DNA of 64,000 nucleotides. Origin: Vibrio tarriae. Its GTDB lineage: Bacteria > Pseudomonadota > Gammaproteobacteria > Enterobacterales > Vibrionaceae. The stretch lies in NCBI RefSeq assembly GCF_002216685.1, contig NZ_CP022352.1:1042396-1106395 (forward strand), read 5' to 3'. How positions within the stretch are numbered: the first letter of the stretch is position 1; every line of letters starts with the position of its first letter. The notes under the pieces are model-generated. The model was not told the origin of the DNA. It saw nothing but the letters and a program-made list of their open reading frames with translations, and did no database searches. Positions 19,120-28,476 of this stretch are shown here, one piece after another. A program made the translations under genes and the position numbers.

Positions 19120-20526
19120 TTATGAGTTGGGGCTCTGCGGTGGTAAATCTTGTTGCTGTAATTTTTGGTTTTTCAGAGTGCGATGTAATAGTTGGCTATA
19201 GATGGGTTGTCCACCCAGTAATTGGGCAAAAATTACCGCGCCTAAGCTGGTAATAATCAGTGGGAGGATCAGGTGATAGTTATTGGTCATTTCGATCACC
19301 AATAAAATACCCGTGATAGGTGCCCGCACGGTTGCGGCGAATAACGCACCCATACCAGCAATTGCAAACATCCCAGGTTCAATATTCAGTTCTGGGAACC
19401 ACACTTTAGCGATCAAGCCGAAGGCATAACCAAACAGGGTACCTAGTGCGAGCATAGGAGCAAAAATCCCCCCGGGCGCACCTGAGCCAAAGCAAAGTAA
19501 AGTGGTAAAAATTCGGCCAACAAACAGCAGCAATAAAATACCCGCTCCGTAGCCGCCATTCGTGATAGTGGGAATTAAGCTGATACCGCCACCCGTTAAC
19601 TCTGGCACATAGAGCAGCAATAACCCGAAACAGCCACCGATCATTGAACCCGTTAATAAATAGCGTTTACGGTCATTGCGATGAAATTTAACGAACAGAT
19701 CTTGGGCAAGGGTAATTAAATAGTTAAACAGCACGCCAAATACGCCAAATAGTGCACCAAGAAGTAAGAATAACCCTAGCGTCGACAATTCCGGCGCATC
19801 GTATTGTGGCATCGTGATCACCGCATCTTGTCCGTTGATCACGCGAAACACAATGTTGGCCGCTACTGCAGAGATAATCACCGCACGTACCGAGATCAGG
19901 GTATAGCGAAACTGCGGTCGCATCTCTTCGATCACAAACATAATGCCAGCAAGAGGCGCGTTAAATGCGGCAGCAAGACCTCCTGCCGCACCCGCGGCCA
20001 GCAATGAGTGGCGCGTATCTTCATTTTTGACACGGAAAATATCGGAGATCATCCGCCCAACGGCGCCGCCCATTTGTACTGTAGGACCTTCGCGGCCGAG
20101 CACCATACCTGAGCCCAACGCGCCCATGCCGCCAAAAAATTTCACCGGTAATACTCGCCACCAACGCACGGGGCGCATGCCATCCATCGCCCCTTCAATT
20201 TCTGGAATACCAGATCCCGCAGCTTCAGGAGCAAAGCGGTGGACAAGAAAATAACCGATGAAAGCGAGAAATGCGCTGATCAGAAAAGCAGCCAACCAGA
20301 GTGGTAAAAAGCTACCAATTTCACTTTTTAGCCAATCGGTACGAGTTTCTGAGACTAAATGTACCGCCTGTTCAAAATAGGTGGCGACCAAGCCAGCCAA
20401 AATGCCAACCAGCAATGATAAAAACAAAACTGAGAAGGGCGCCTTATCTTTTGAGAGAAATTGATTAATCACATCTTTAGGCATTTTGGCCAGCAAACTG
20501 ATCTTAAACGTCTCTCTTGTTGACAT
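19120..20526 (-). CDS. clcA: H+/Cl- exchange transporter
   Basis: CLC-family antiporter moving two chloride ions against one proton, used in acid resistance. It has 468 residues against 473 in E. coli ClcA. The selectivity motifs are present: GSGIPEIE, GREGPTVQMG with the gating glutamate, and GSGAPGGIFAP. The short cytoplasmic tail without CBS domains fits the bacterial type. In V. cholerae this position corresponds to VCA0526, where clcA is described as acid-tolerance related. It is transcribed alone with its own terminator. Confidence 0.95.
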   Translation of the reverse strand: MSTRETFKISLLAKMPKDVINQFLSKDKAPFSVLFLSLLVGILAGLVATYFEQAVHLVSETRTDWLKSEIGSFLPLWLAAFLISAFLAFIGYFLVHRFAPEAAGSGIPEIEGAMDGMRPVRWWRVLPVKFFGGMGALGSGMVLGREGPTVQMGGAVGRMISDIFRVKNEDTRHSLLAAGAAGGLAAAFNAPLAGIMFVIEEMRPQFRYTLISVRAVIISAVAANIVFRVINGQDAVITMPQYDAPELSTLGLFLLLGALFGVFGVLFNYLITLAQDLFVKFHRNDRKRYLLTGSMIGGCFGLLLLYVPELTGGGISLIPTITNGGYGAGILLLLFVGRIFTTLLCFGSGAPGGIFAPMLALGTLFGYAFGLIAKVWFPELNIEPGMFAIAGMGALFAATVRAPITGILLVIEMTNNYHLILPLIITSLGAVIFAQLLGGQPIYSQLLHRTLKNQKLQQQDLPPQSPNS

Positions 20527-20877
20527 ACGAATGACACCTACTGATGAATTGGAGGAAAAGATGTGCCGGAATTATACGCTGCATAAGGTTCAACTATAGC
20601 GACAAAGTTGAAATATTGATTTCCATATATAATTGATTTAATGGATCATTCTGAAAAAATTGAGATCTATACCAAAAAATGAGTAACTTTTCTGGAAAAT
20701 CCAGCGTTATGTACCATAGTTAAAGCGTAAGGTTAGTGAGAACATTTCTGATGGAGGATATGGAACCTTACAGACAATTTGGATGGAATCAAAACGTTCA
20801 TATCAGTACCTCGGCTAAGAGACGCTTGCATATATAGCCAAGCGAATTCGCAAAAACTCACGATTGAGTCTACGAGG
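20527..20877 (+). other. Gene-free gap with possible short transcript
   Basis: The gap holds the clcA promoter region and ends in a good forward terminator, although no long gene lies upstream of that terminator on this strand. A possible reading frame of 25 codons (20760-20837) begins at an ATG after GGAGG (about 20755) and ends TAG. It may be a small protein or a small RNA transcript. The protein resembles nothing I know. Confidence 0.3.
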
Positions 20878-20906
20878 AAAAAGGCGCGCTTTTCAGTGCG
20901 CCTTTT
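20878..20906 (+). terminator. Orphan intrinsic terminator
   Basis: AAAAGGCGC and GCGCCTTTT form a stem with a T tail. It lies 87 bases before the CobW-type gene and ends no annotated gene. Confidence 0.75.
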
Positions 20907-20992
20907 GCATTTAAGCTTTTACGCTGTCCATGAAAATTGAAACTGCTTCTTTAAAAGCTTTTGGATATACTGCGGCCAAAAGGAGAATCAGC

Positions 20993-21981
20993 ATGATCAA
21001 TCGAGTTCCGACCAATATTATTACGGGTTTTCTGGGCGTTGGAAAAACCACCGCGATTTTGCACCTGCTAGCCACGAAACCTGCGCATGAAAAATGGGCT
21101 GTGCTCGTTAATGAGTTTGGTGAGATTGGCATTGATGGTGCCATCATGAGCGAGCAGGGTGCGATGATCAAAGAAGTACCGGGGGATGTCTGTGCTGCAC
21201 GGCTGGGGTTCCAATGTCCGTTGGCATTAACGCCTTGTTGCGTCAAAAGCCCGATCGTTTAATCATCGAACCCACAGGATTAGGGCATCCTAAGCAAGTA
21301 GTCGCCACGTTAATTTCTGAGCAGTATCAGCCTTATGTGGATTTAAAAGCCACGATTGCGTTGATGGATCCACGCCACTTGAGCATGGATAAATACCGCA
21401 GTAACCAAAATTTCAATGACCAACTGGCGAGCGCGGATATTGTTTTGGGTAACAAAGTCGATCAGTGCAGCAGTAGTGACATTGATACCTTTAATGCTTG
21501 GATCACTGACCAGATGCCAGCAAAAACGTTTAGTCAGCTCATCAAGCAAGGGCAATTCCCTATTGAGTTACTGGATATGCCGCGTTTAGTCGGCCATGCC
21601 TCGACTCATATTCATTCCCATCACCATCATCACGCTGCTAAAGAGCCGCAATTCCAGCTTGCACCACAGCAGTCGTTTTTGCGTAAAGAAAATCGTGGCC
21701 AAGGTTATTTTAGCTGTGGTTGGCTGTTTGGCGCGGAGTATCAATTCAACTTTGATTTGTTGTTTCAGCTGCTCAATGATTTAACCGCCGAGCGAGTGAA
21801 AGGGGTGCTAAACACTGATCGTGGCTGTTACGCCTTCAACGTGGCGAATGGCGTGGTTTCTGTGACTGAAATGAGCCTAGAAGGTTTTGAATCACGCTTA
21901 GAAGTGATTGATTCACAACTGATGCCTTGGAGTGATTTAGAAAGCATACTGCTTAAGATTGCGGGCATTCCACAAGCGTAA
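20993..21981 (+). pseudogene. CobW/YeiR-type metallochaperone GTPase, frameshifted
   Basis: G3E-family P-loop GTPase that would deliver zinc or a similar metal. The first part (from ATG 20993, after AGGAG at 20981) has the P-loop GFLGVGKTT. The second part resumes in another frame with IEPTGLGHP and NKVDQ, followed by a histidine-rich loop HIHSHHHHH. The break is at the five Gs of 21181-21185: one more G would restore EVPGGCLCCTAGVP, the conserved metal-binding CxCC. The repaired protein would be about 329 residues, the usual length. It is either a recent inactivation or a sequencing error in a G run. Confidence 0.88.
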
Positions 21982-22007
21982 ATCACAGGCGTTTATTTGT
22001 ATTCATG

Positions 22008-22034
22008 AAAAAGGCGAGTAAAACTCGCCTTTCT
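22008..22034. terminator. Bidirectional terminator
   Basis: AAAAAGGCGAGT and ACTCGCCTTTCT form a strong stem with A and T flanks between the CobW-type gene and the convergent rbgA-like gene. Confidence 0.85.
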
Positions 22035-22050
22035 GTTATGAGCGGAAATA

Positions 22051-22995
22051 TTAGCGTTTATTACGCAGATAACGCTTACGGCGCTCTTCTTTGCGTTTGG
22101 CTTTCTCTTCCGCTTTCATCGCTTCATCAATTTCAACTTGTTGTAACTCTTCGGTGATCATTTCTGGACGCTCTAAGGTTATTTGTCCAAGTACACCTTG
22201 GCGCAGCTCATGCAGTAGGATTTCAGAAGCTTTATGCAGATCCACTCGCGCGCCCGCACGTAGTGCGCCACGCTTACGACCGATTTCTTCCATCAATTCA
22301 ACATCGGTTTCTGGAAGTTCATCGATTTGGTAACGTTCTTTCAATCTTTCTGGGTAGTGCTTAGCCAGATACTCGACGGTGTAAAACGCGACTTCATCGT
22401 ATTCCATTGCGGTGTCTTTTACTGCACCGGTTGCCGCTAAACGAAAACCGCTATGAGGGTTTTCCACTTTTGGCCACAAAATTCCCGGAGTATCAGAGAG
22501 CACTATTCCGTTTTGCAGATTGATCCGCTGTTGACGACGAGTCACTGCGGGTTGGTTTCCGGTTTGAGCAATCGCACGACCCGCTAATGTATTGATAATG
22601 GTGGATTTTCCTACGTTAGGAATGCCCATGATCATGGTGCGAATGTTTTTGCCGATCTCTTCACGCTGTGGAGCGAGCTTGCGGCACAGTTCTAAGATCT
22701 TATGCACTTCTTGCGGATTGGATGTGGTGATCGCCATCGCTTTCACCCCTTTTTCTTGCTCAAGATGAGCAATCCACAGCTCGGTTAACTCAGGATCCGC
22801 AAGATCGCGCTTATTCAGTACCTTCACACAAGGTTTTTCCCCACGGATATGCGAAATCAGCGGGTTTTCGCTACTGAAAGGAATACGCGCATCAAGCACT
22901 TCGATAATCACATCGACTTGCGGAATCGCTTCTTCGATTTCCTTGCGTGCTTTGTGCATGTGTCCCGGAAACCATTGGATTGAGTTGTTAACCAT
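22051..22995 (-). CDS. Ribosome biogenesis GTPase YlqF/RbgA family
   Basis: Circularly permuted GTPase of 314 residues. The motifs come in permuted order: NKRDLAD (G4) near residue 60, then GIPNVGKSTIIN (G1) near 128, then SDTPG (G3) near 173. The family binds the large ribosomal subunit late in its assembly. The C terminus is strongly basic, as expected for RNA contact. It begins FPGHMHKA after a short leader, as in the family. It is convergent with the CobW-type gene and shares its terminator. Confidence 0.93.
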   Translation of the reverse strand: MVNNSIQWFPGHMHKARKEIEEAIPQVDVIIEVLDARIPFSSENPLISHIRGEKPCVKVLNKRDLADPELTELWIAHLEQEKGVKAMAITTSNPQEVHKILELCRKLAPQREEIGKNIRTMIMGIPNVGKSTIINTLAGRAIAQTGNQPAVTRRQQRINLQNGIVLSDTPGILWPKVENPHSGFRLAATGAVKDTAMEYDEVAFYTVEYLAKHYPERLKERYQIDELPETDVELMEEIGRKRGALRAGARVDLHKASEILLHELRQGVLGQITLERPEMITEELQQVEIDEAMKAEEKAKRKEERRKRYLRNKR

Positions 22996-23348
22996 TTGAA
23001 AAATTAGCCTTTTAATACAGTCTTAAATGAGTTGAGTGATAAGAATGGCGCTTAACATGGTGTAAGCAGGAGCCACCTCGCTCTCAACTCTGTGACGCTA
23101 TGGTCATTAGAATGCGCCAATGCTAACACTTTACGCAGGATGCGGGAATCTTACCTTATAGATTTGATACCTTACTGTAAGCGCACTGAATCAGAATGTT
23201 TATTTCTTTCCGTTGTGGGAAAAATGAACGTTTGGGTTGAAATTGCCCCAAATAACATGAGTTATCAGTACAAATTATTGCATACATCAAAGAATTTCTA
23301 GATTCTCTTTTAGAGAATGACATTCTATCTTTTATCTTGGGAATGATG
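22996..23348. other. Promoter gap between rbgA-like and chemoreceptor genes
   Basis: AT-rich divergent gap that must hold both promoters. An open frame of 69 codons inside it has no ribosome binding site and no recognisable composition, so I see no gene here. Confidence 0.5.
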
Positions 23349-24971
23349 ATGAAAATTCAATACAAACTCACTATACCTGTTGTCGCAATTTTAATTACTT
23401 TTCTCGCAGTTTCGTTGGTGAATCTTTCTCAATCACGTAAGCAAAGTGAAATTGCAGATGCACTCAATCACAAAATCTACCCAGTCATGATGAGTCTTGA
23501 AGATGCTTATCGAGATTTGTATCAAACAAGTGATGCGGCGCAAGGGCTGCTTCTGGCTAGGTCGGCAGATAAAGTTGAGTATCTTAAGAACGAATTTAAG
23601 ATCAATACAGAAAAAACTGTACAACGCCTAGCAAAAGTCAAAACGTTGCTTGATAGTGGTTTGTTAGCAAAAGAGCAAAGTTATTCTTTTAACCAGTTAT
23701 TAGACAAAACAGAAAATTGGATCGAACTTTATCGACCTATGTTCGAAAAGCCTGAACAGGCTGAAGCTTATTACCGTGCTCACCAACAAAGAATCCATGA
23801 CGAATTTGTTGTTATTCGCGCATTGCTCAAAGAGTTCAGCGTATCTATTGATGAATTGCTTGAGGAATTGAATAGCGAATATAAAACGATTGAAGCTTTT
23901 AATGATAAAGTTTTATTTGTTGGCCTTCTTGCTGTTTTGCTCAGTGCAACGATTGCTTTTTGGGGTATCCAACGTTTTGTTGTTAAGCCAATTAAAAGCA
24001 TTGAAGGTGCTATGGCGGACATTGCTCAAGGAGATGGTGACTTAACTCGTCGCCTCGATATGTCAAGTAATGATGAACTGGGGCAACTCTCTGCAGAATT
24101 CAATCATTTTGTGTCCCGCATTCACAATACCATCAGTGAAGTGGTTGGAGTGACAGTTCACTTACGACATGAGATGCAACATATTCTCAAGTCCACCCAA
24201 CAGATAAATTCATTTGCATCAGGCCAACAACAAGAGAGTGATGCTGTTGCTGCAGCTGTGAATGAAATGCAAGCAACGAGTCAGTCGGTCAGTGATAGTG
24301 CCAGCCAAGCGGCTCAATCTAGCCAGATGGCTGATCAACAAGTTGAGCAAACGCAACAAACGGTTCGTCATACAGTGGCGTCTATCGAGCATTTATCAAC
24401 AGAAATTCAAAGTGCCACCACGGTCATTCACCAATTAGATCATGAAGTAAATAATATTGCGTCTGTTTTGGATGTGATCCGTGGCATTGCAGAGCAAACC
24501 AATTTATTGGCATTGAATGCGGCAATTGAAGCTGCCCGAGCAGGAGAGCAAGGGCGGGGGTTTGCAGTCGTAGCAGATGAAGTTCGTTCTTTGGCGAGTC
24601 GAACCCAAGATAGTACTGGTGAAATCCAAACTATGATCGAAAAATTGCAACAAGGAGCGAGACAAGCGGTTGATGTTATGTCGCGTAGTGCCGAAAGTCG
24701 TAATAAAACTCTAGAAAATGCTGATAAAGCACAGCAATCACTGCAGCAAATTGAAACGTCTATTACTCACATGAATGATATGAATATCCAAATTGCGTCT
24801 GCTTCAGAGCAACAAAGCGTGGTGAGTGCCGAAGTAAATCTGAATATTCAAAATATAGCGGACAGCTCAAAACAGATGGTGGATATGGTTCGACAGGCTA
24901 GGTCAGCTTGCGAAAGTTTGAGTAATCAGTGTGAGCATCTCGATCAACTAGTAGGAAAATTTAAGGTTTAG
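23349..24971 (+). CDS. Methyl-accepting chemotaxis protein
   Basis: Membrane chemoreceptor of about 540 residues. TM1 is at about 5-25. A helical periplasmic sensing region of roughly 160 residues follows, then TM2 at about 190-210 and a HAMP domain. The signalling domain carries the hairpin tip [20 protein letters not shown]. It lacks the C-terminal pentapeptide that tethers CheR in some receptors. The start may be any of three consecutive ATGs (23343, 23346, 23349); the last gives the common MKIQYKL opening. The ligand is unknown. Confidence 0.93.
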   Translation: MKIQYKLTIPVVAILITFLAVSLVNLSQSRKQSEIADALNHKIYPVMMSLEDAYRDLYQTSDAAQGLLLARSADKVEYLKNEFKINTEKTVQRLAKVKTLLDSGLLAKEQSYSFNQLLDKTENWIELYRPMFEKPEQAEAYYRAHQQRIHDEFVVIRALLKEFSVSIDELLEELNSEYKTIEAFNDKVLFVGLLAVLLSATIAFWGIQRFVVKPIKSIEGAMADIAQGDGDLTRRLDMSSNDELGQLSAEFNHFVSRIHNTISEVVGVTVHLRHEMQHILKSTQQINSFASGQQQESDAVAAAVNEMQATSQSVSDSASQAAQSSQMADQQVEQTQQTVRHTVASIEHLSTEIQSATTVIHQLDHEVNNIASVLDVIRGIAEQTNLLALNAAIEAARAGEQGRGFAVVADEVRSLASRTQDSTGEIQTMIEKLQQGARQAVDVMSRSAESRNKTLENADKAQQSLQQIETSITHMNDMNIQIASASEQQSVVSAEVNLNIQNIADSSKQMVDMVRQARSACESLSNQCEHLDQLVGKFKV

Positions 24972-24993
24972 TCAGTTTGATGTTAAAGTGAAT

Positions 24994-25016
24994 AAAGGGA
25001 GATGTTTTCTCCCTTT
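24994..25016. terminator. Bidirectional terminator
   Basis: AAAGGGAGA and TCTCCCTTT form a 9-base stem between the convergent chemoreceptor and EAL genes. Confidence 0.85.
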
Positions 25017-25043
25017 ATCATATTGATTAATAACTAAAAATTA

Positions 25044-25841
25044 CTAATTTGAATTGACAACTTTAACGGCTTGAGCAATGCCTTCTGGGAGCGCTAGGTA
25101 GTAACCTTGATACATATTGATATCGAGTTTTTGCATCGCGGCGAGTTGTTCCGCTGTTTCAATACCCTCTATAACCGTATGTGCGCCTGTTTTCTGTGCC
25201 AGCTTTACTCCAGCCAGCAATCCACAACAATCACCCGCCATAAAATCGAGCAGTAATTGTCTATCCAGCTTGATGATGTTGGGACGCAGCATCGCTACTC
25301 GTTCTGGAGTGGAGGCTTTACAACCAAAATCATCGATCGCGATTTGAAAGCCGCTTGCAACAAGTTGTTGTGTGGCGAGTTGTAGCGTCTTTTCATCGCC
25401 AGATTCAATTTCAACTAATTCCATCACCACTTTCTGATGAGGAATATTTAATTCGGCAAGCCTGTGAGCAAGTAAAGTAGTGCTGATGTTGCAATTGGCA
25501 AACTGTTCACCAGCAACGGGTAATACATTAAGAAACAAGCGTGTATCGCGATAAGGCGAAAGGCTGAAATTGCGGATATGAATAGCTCTGCTTAAGCGCT
25601 CAACATTTAGTTTGTCATCATCAGCAAAAATCTCAGAATGAAAAAACAGATCAGGTCGGATTTGTGTGTGATGCTGTGTAAAAATCCTAACCAGTGCTTC
25701 AGCGCCCACAACCTGATGTTGCTTATCAAAAATGGGTTGAAAGACACTGCGCAAGGTTAATCCATTATATCTCGCGTAATACTCGCCATCTTCATCGTAA
25801 TGGATGCAGTCGAGAAATTGTTTTTTATCAGTCAGAACCAT
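25044..25841 (-). CDS. EAL-domain protein (probable cyclic-di-GMP phosphodiesterase)
   Basis: 265 residues, nearly all of it an EAL domain with no membrane segment or GGDEF partner. The key motifs are EALVR near residue 48, a variant ELVEIES, DDFGCK, IKLDRQLL, IEGIET and QGYYLA. The metal-binding glutamates and aspartates appear intact, so phosphodiesterase activity is likely. The VIEGIET block replaces the usual AEGVET. No clear ribosome binding site precedes the ATG. It is convergent with the chemoreceptor gene. Confidence 0.85.
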   Translation of the reverse strand: MVLTDKKQFLDCIHYDEDGEYYARYNGLTLRSVFQPIFDKQHQVVGAEALVRIFTQHHTQIRPDLFFHSEIFADDDKLNVERLSRAIHIRNFSLSPYRDTRLFLNVLPVAGEQFANCNISTTLLAHRLAELNIPHQKVVMELVEIESGDEKTLQLATQQLVASGFQIAIDDFGCKASTPERVAMLRPNIIKLDRQLLLDFMAGDCCGLLAGVKLAQKTGAHTVIEGIETAEQLAAMQKLDINMYQGYYLALPEGIAQAVKVVNSN

Positions 25842-26235
25842 ACAAATTGAGCATCCTTAGGCAAATACAGCGTGATGTTTCCCTGAAGTAAGACTTTTGA
25901 CGCACGCCATGTTATTGGCGAAACGTTCATACTGTCAATCTTGCTGTAGCACGATAGCATGAGTCATAAAAATGAATTTTTGAGCTAAATTAAGCTTTAT
26001 GCAGTCTCAATCAAAAGTAGGCATTGCTTAAGTAACACCTTAAATTACATTGTGTTAGGCATGGATGATGGGGTTCACATAAATATGCATAAAAAATACA
26101 TCAATCCGTCATATTGCGGTGCTCAATAAATAAGGTTGTAGATTGTGCGCAAAAAGGTTTTACAAATATCGACGTAGCTCACTTTTTGTGGCGATAGAAG
26201 TAGGGTGAAATCTAAATAATCAGCGGAGCAAACGA
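25842..26235. other. Gene-free gap
   Basis: 394 bases, AT-rich. It should hold the promoter of the EAL gene. I see no RNA gene, strong hairpin or convincing small reading frame. Confidence 0.4.
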
Positions 26236-26871
26236 TTAGCCCCACTGTAAAACGGCATAAAGTTGTACATATTTTCGAACCAGTTGTTGATTCTTAGAGC
26301 GTTTCAGTGGGTGCCCAAATTTTATGAAACAAGGGCTGATCTGGTAATAATGTTCTAACGTTTGGGTTAATTGAGAGTCACTTTCTTGTAGCCCTATGCC
26401 TTGAGCATGGTATTCCTCCATTTCATCTGGCAACTGCCCAGTCCACCAATGGAGCAGCTCACGGCTTTTTTGGCTGCGTCCCATCCAGTGATCGCTCAGT
26501 AGCAGCAGTAAATCATTAGGCTGAATCACATAAGCATATTCTTGTTTCCACTGGCTAATGTCTCGCATCAACTTGGCTCGGCAAGCTTTACCCGCGCTCA
26601 TTAGATGATGAGTTAAGATCCACACCGTACCTGCGTCACTGGATACTCGGAAGTGGTGAGGTAAATCGCGTTGATATGTCGACTCGATGGGGGCGTATTC
26701 ACAAGGATGGCCAAATTCACTTAGGGTTCTGGCAAGACGTCTTGCAAACGCTAAACCTAAGTGGTGTTCACTCATTCCTTGATTATGAATGGTTGGATAA
26801 TGCTTCTCACATAATCTGAGGCAGTCCACCTGAAACTCATTGACACTTTGCGTGACGATATCCAGTAGCAA
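26236..26871 (-). CDS. Conserved hypothetical protein
   Basis: 211 residues, soluble, with no signal peptide. I do not recognise the family. It is rich in His, Leu and Trp, with a central hydrophobic stretch PNDLLLLLSDHWMG and a pattern HHL...HHF...HHL that could bind metal, though no known motif fits. The opening codon would be TTG at 26871, with AAGGGAG 13 bases before it; the first in-frame ATG would shorten it by about 32 residues. It is transcribed alone. Confidence 0.55.
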   Translation of the reverse strand: MLLDIVTQSVNEFQVDCLRLCEKHYPTIHNQGMSEHHLGLAFARRLARTLSEFGHPCEYAPIESTYQRDLPHHFRVSSDAGTVWILTHHLMSAGKACRAKLMRDISQWKQEYAYVIQPNDLLLLLSDHWMGRSQKSRELLHWWTGQLPDEMEEYHAQGIGLQESDSQLTQTLEHYYQISPCFIKFGHPLKRSKNQQLVRKYVQLYAVLQWG

Positions 26872-27257
26872 GATGTTGTTCTCCCTTACAAAAGCAATGC
26901 AAGATTATCACAGTTACACTTTGTCACTAGCAAGAAAGGGGGACTTCTTGATCTCTAGCGCTTTTCTGTTGAATAAATCTTGTTCGGTTTTTATTTCTCT
27001 ATGCTTTAGCTAATTTATATTTTGTTACAAGTCAGTGATGAAACATCATTTGTGCCAATGAGTCTTTAAATGGTGTTGAAAGCCAGATTTGGTGGGTGTT
27101 GTCTATATTCGGCAAAAGTTCGTTCTAATTTTTTGATGTACTTCTTCAACTCGGTTGGCTATGCGCAACGTAAAAAATGGTAAATACTCTTTCGTGAATA
27201 ATTGTTAACCAATAAGCTACAACCCTGTAACTGAAACACGATAAGAGCAATGACGTA
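26872..27257. other. Gene-free gap upstream of cytochrome b561
   Basis: 386 AT-rich bases between divergent genes. They must contain both promoters. No stable hairpin, RNA gene or small coding frame stands out. Confidence 0.4.
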
Positions 27258-27803
27258 ATGAAAAATTCAGACAGCCAACACTATAACTTGGTCACTCGCA
27301 GTATCCATTGGATTTCTGCTTTGGTCGTTATCGGTATGTTTGCCGTTGGCACTTGGATGATGGATCTCTCTTACTACAGTGAATGGTACCGCACAGCACC
27401 ACACTGGCATAAGTCGGTAGGTTTGTTACTGGCAGGTTTGACGTTATTTCGTCTGATTTGGAAAGCGCTTTCTTCATCTCCGAAAATTGAAGGCGCACGC
27501 TGGGAAATCGTAGCGGCTAAAAGTGCTCATCACTTGATGTACGTTGGATTGTTTGTTCTTTTTGTCTCTGGGTATCTCATCTCAACGGAAGATGGTCGAG
27601 GTATTGAGGTGTTCAACTGGTTTACGGTACCTGGGGCGGGGGCTCTATTTGAAAACCAAGCGGATATCGCAGGCAACATCCATTTTTATACTGCTTGGGG
27701 CTTAATCATACTGGCGGGGCTGCATGCCGTCGCCGCACTTAAACACCACTTTATTAACCGTGATAACACGTTACGTAAAATGCTGACAGGAGCATCAAAA
27801 TGA
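27258..27803 (+). CDS. Cytochrome b561 family protein
   Basis: 181-residue inner-membrane di-heme b-type cytochrome with four membrane helices. The opening TRSIHWISALVVIGMF gives one heme-binding histidine and helices near 50, 95 and 145 carry others (HWHKSVG, HHLMYVG, HFYTAWGLIILAGLHA). The family passes electrons to the quinone pool, and CybB-type members oxidise superoxide. The stop overlaps the start of the YceI gene by four bases, and this pairing is common. Confidence 0.9.
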   Translation: MKNSDSQHYNLVTRSIHWISALVVIGMFAVGTWMMDLSYYSEWYRTAPHWHKSVGLLLAGLTLFRLIWKALSSSPKIEGARWEIVAAKSAHHLMYVGLFVLFVSGYLISTEDGRGIEVFNWFTVPGAGALFENQADIAGNIHFYTAWGLIILAGLHAVAALKHHFINRDNTLRKMLTGASK

Positions 27804-28369
27804 AAAAAACACTAATGGCAGTTGGTCTTGCTGCAGTCATGTCCATCCCATTTGCAGCTAATGCCGCTGACTATGTGATTGATACAAAAGGCGCGCATGC
27901 TTCAATCAACTTCAAAGTGAATCATTTGGGTTATAGCTACATTAAGGGACGTTTCAATAAATTTGATGGTGAGTTTTCTTACGACCCTGCCAACATTGCT
28001 GCTTCGAGTGTTGTGGTGAATGTGGATACACGCAGCCTAGATTCAAACCATGCGGAGCGTGACAAGCACATTCGCAGCGCAGATTTTATCGATGCTTCGA
28101 AATATTCGACCGCGACCTTCAAGAGCGCCGAAGTAGTTGATAAAGGCAATGGTCAGCTTGAAGTGAAAGGTGATTTGACTCTGCATGGTCAAACTAAACC
28201 CATCGTGATCAATGCTGAGTTTATCGGCGCTGGGCAAGATCCATGGGGTGGTCAGCGTGCTGGTTTTGTGGGTACTACCCGTCTTGAACTGAAAGATTTC
28301 GGCATTCAAGTTATGGGGGCTTCTAGTTATGTCGATATGGAACTGCATGTGGAAGGCGTTCAAAAATAA
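27800..28369 (+). CDS. YceI-family periplasmic protein
   Basis: 189 residues with a signal peptide cut after FAANA (about residue 22). The rest is one YceI domain, a lipocalin-like barrel that holds an isoprenoid such as a quinone. Conserved blocks are INFKVNHLGYSYIKGRF, ERDKHIRS and LTLHGQTKP. It overlaps the cytochrome b561 gene by four bases, so the two likely work on the same quinone-linked redox step in the periplasm. Confidence 0.93.
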   Translation: MKKTLMAVGLAAVMSIPFAANAADYVIDTKGAHASINFKVNHLGYSYIKGRFNKFDGEFSYDPANIAASSVVVNVDTRSLDSNHAERDKHIRSADFIDASKYSTATFKSAEVVDKGNGQLEVKGDLTLHGQTKPIVINAEFIGAGQDPWGGQRAGFVGTTRLELKDFGIQVMGASSYVDMELHVEGVQK

Positions 28370-28411
28370 TCGATGTTAATTCCTTACTCATTCATGGCTT
28401 AGATGAGTAGA

Positions 28412-28438
28412 AAAAGCCCCCAAAATTTGGGGGCTTGC
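28412..28438. terminator. Terminator after the YceI gene
   Basis: AAGCCCCC and GGGGGCTT enclose an AAAATTT loop, with A and T residues on the flanks. It separates convergent genes. Confidence 0.85.
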
Positions 28439-28476
28439 TTTTGGTTAAGCGACTTATTTCCTAACCAAAACGAGAG

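Noticed and set aside
20930..21246. Two separate intact genes at the CobW locus
   Set aside because: Both frames carry complementary halves of one GTPase and meet at a run of five Gs, so one frameshifted gene explains them better.
23092..23301. Open frame of 69 codons before the chemoreceptor gene
   Set aside because: No ribosome binding site, no family likeness and a place inside a promoter gap.
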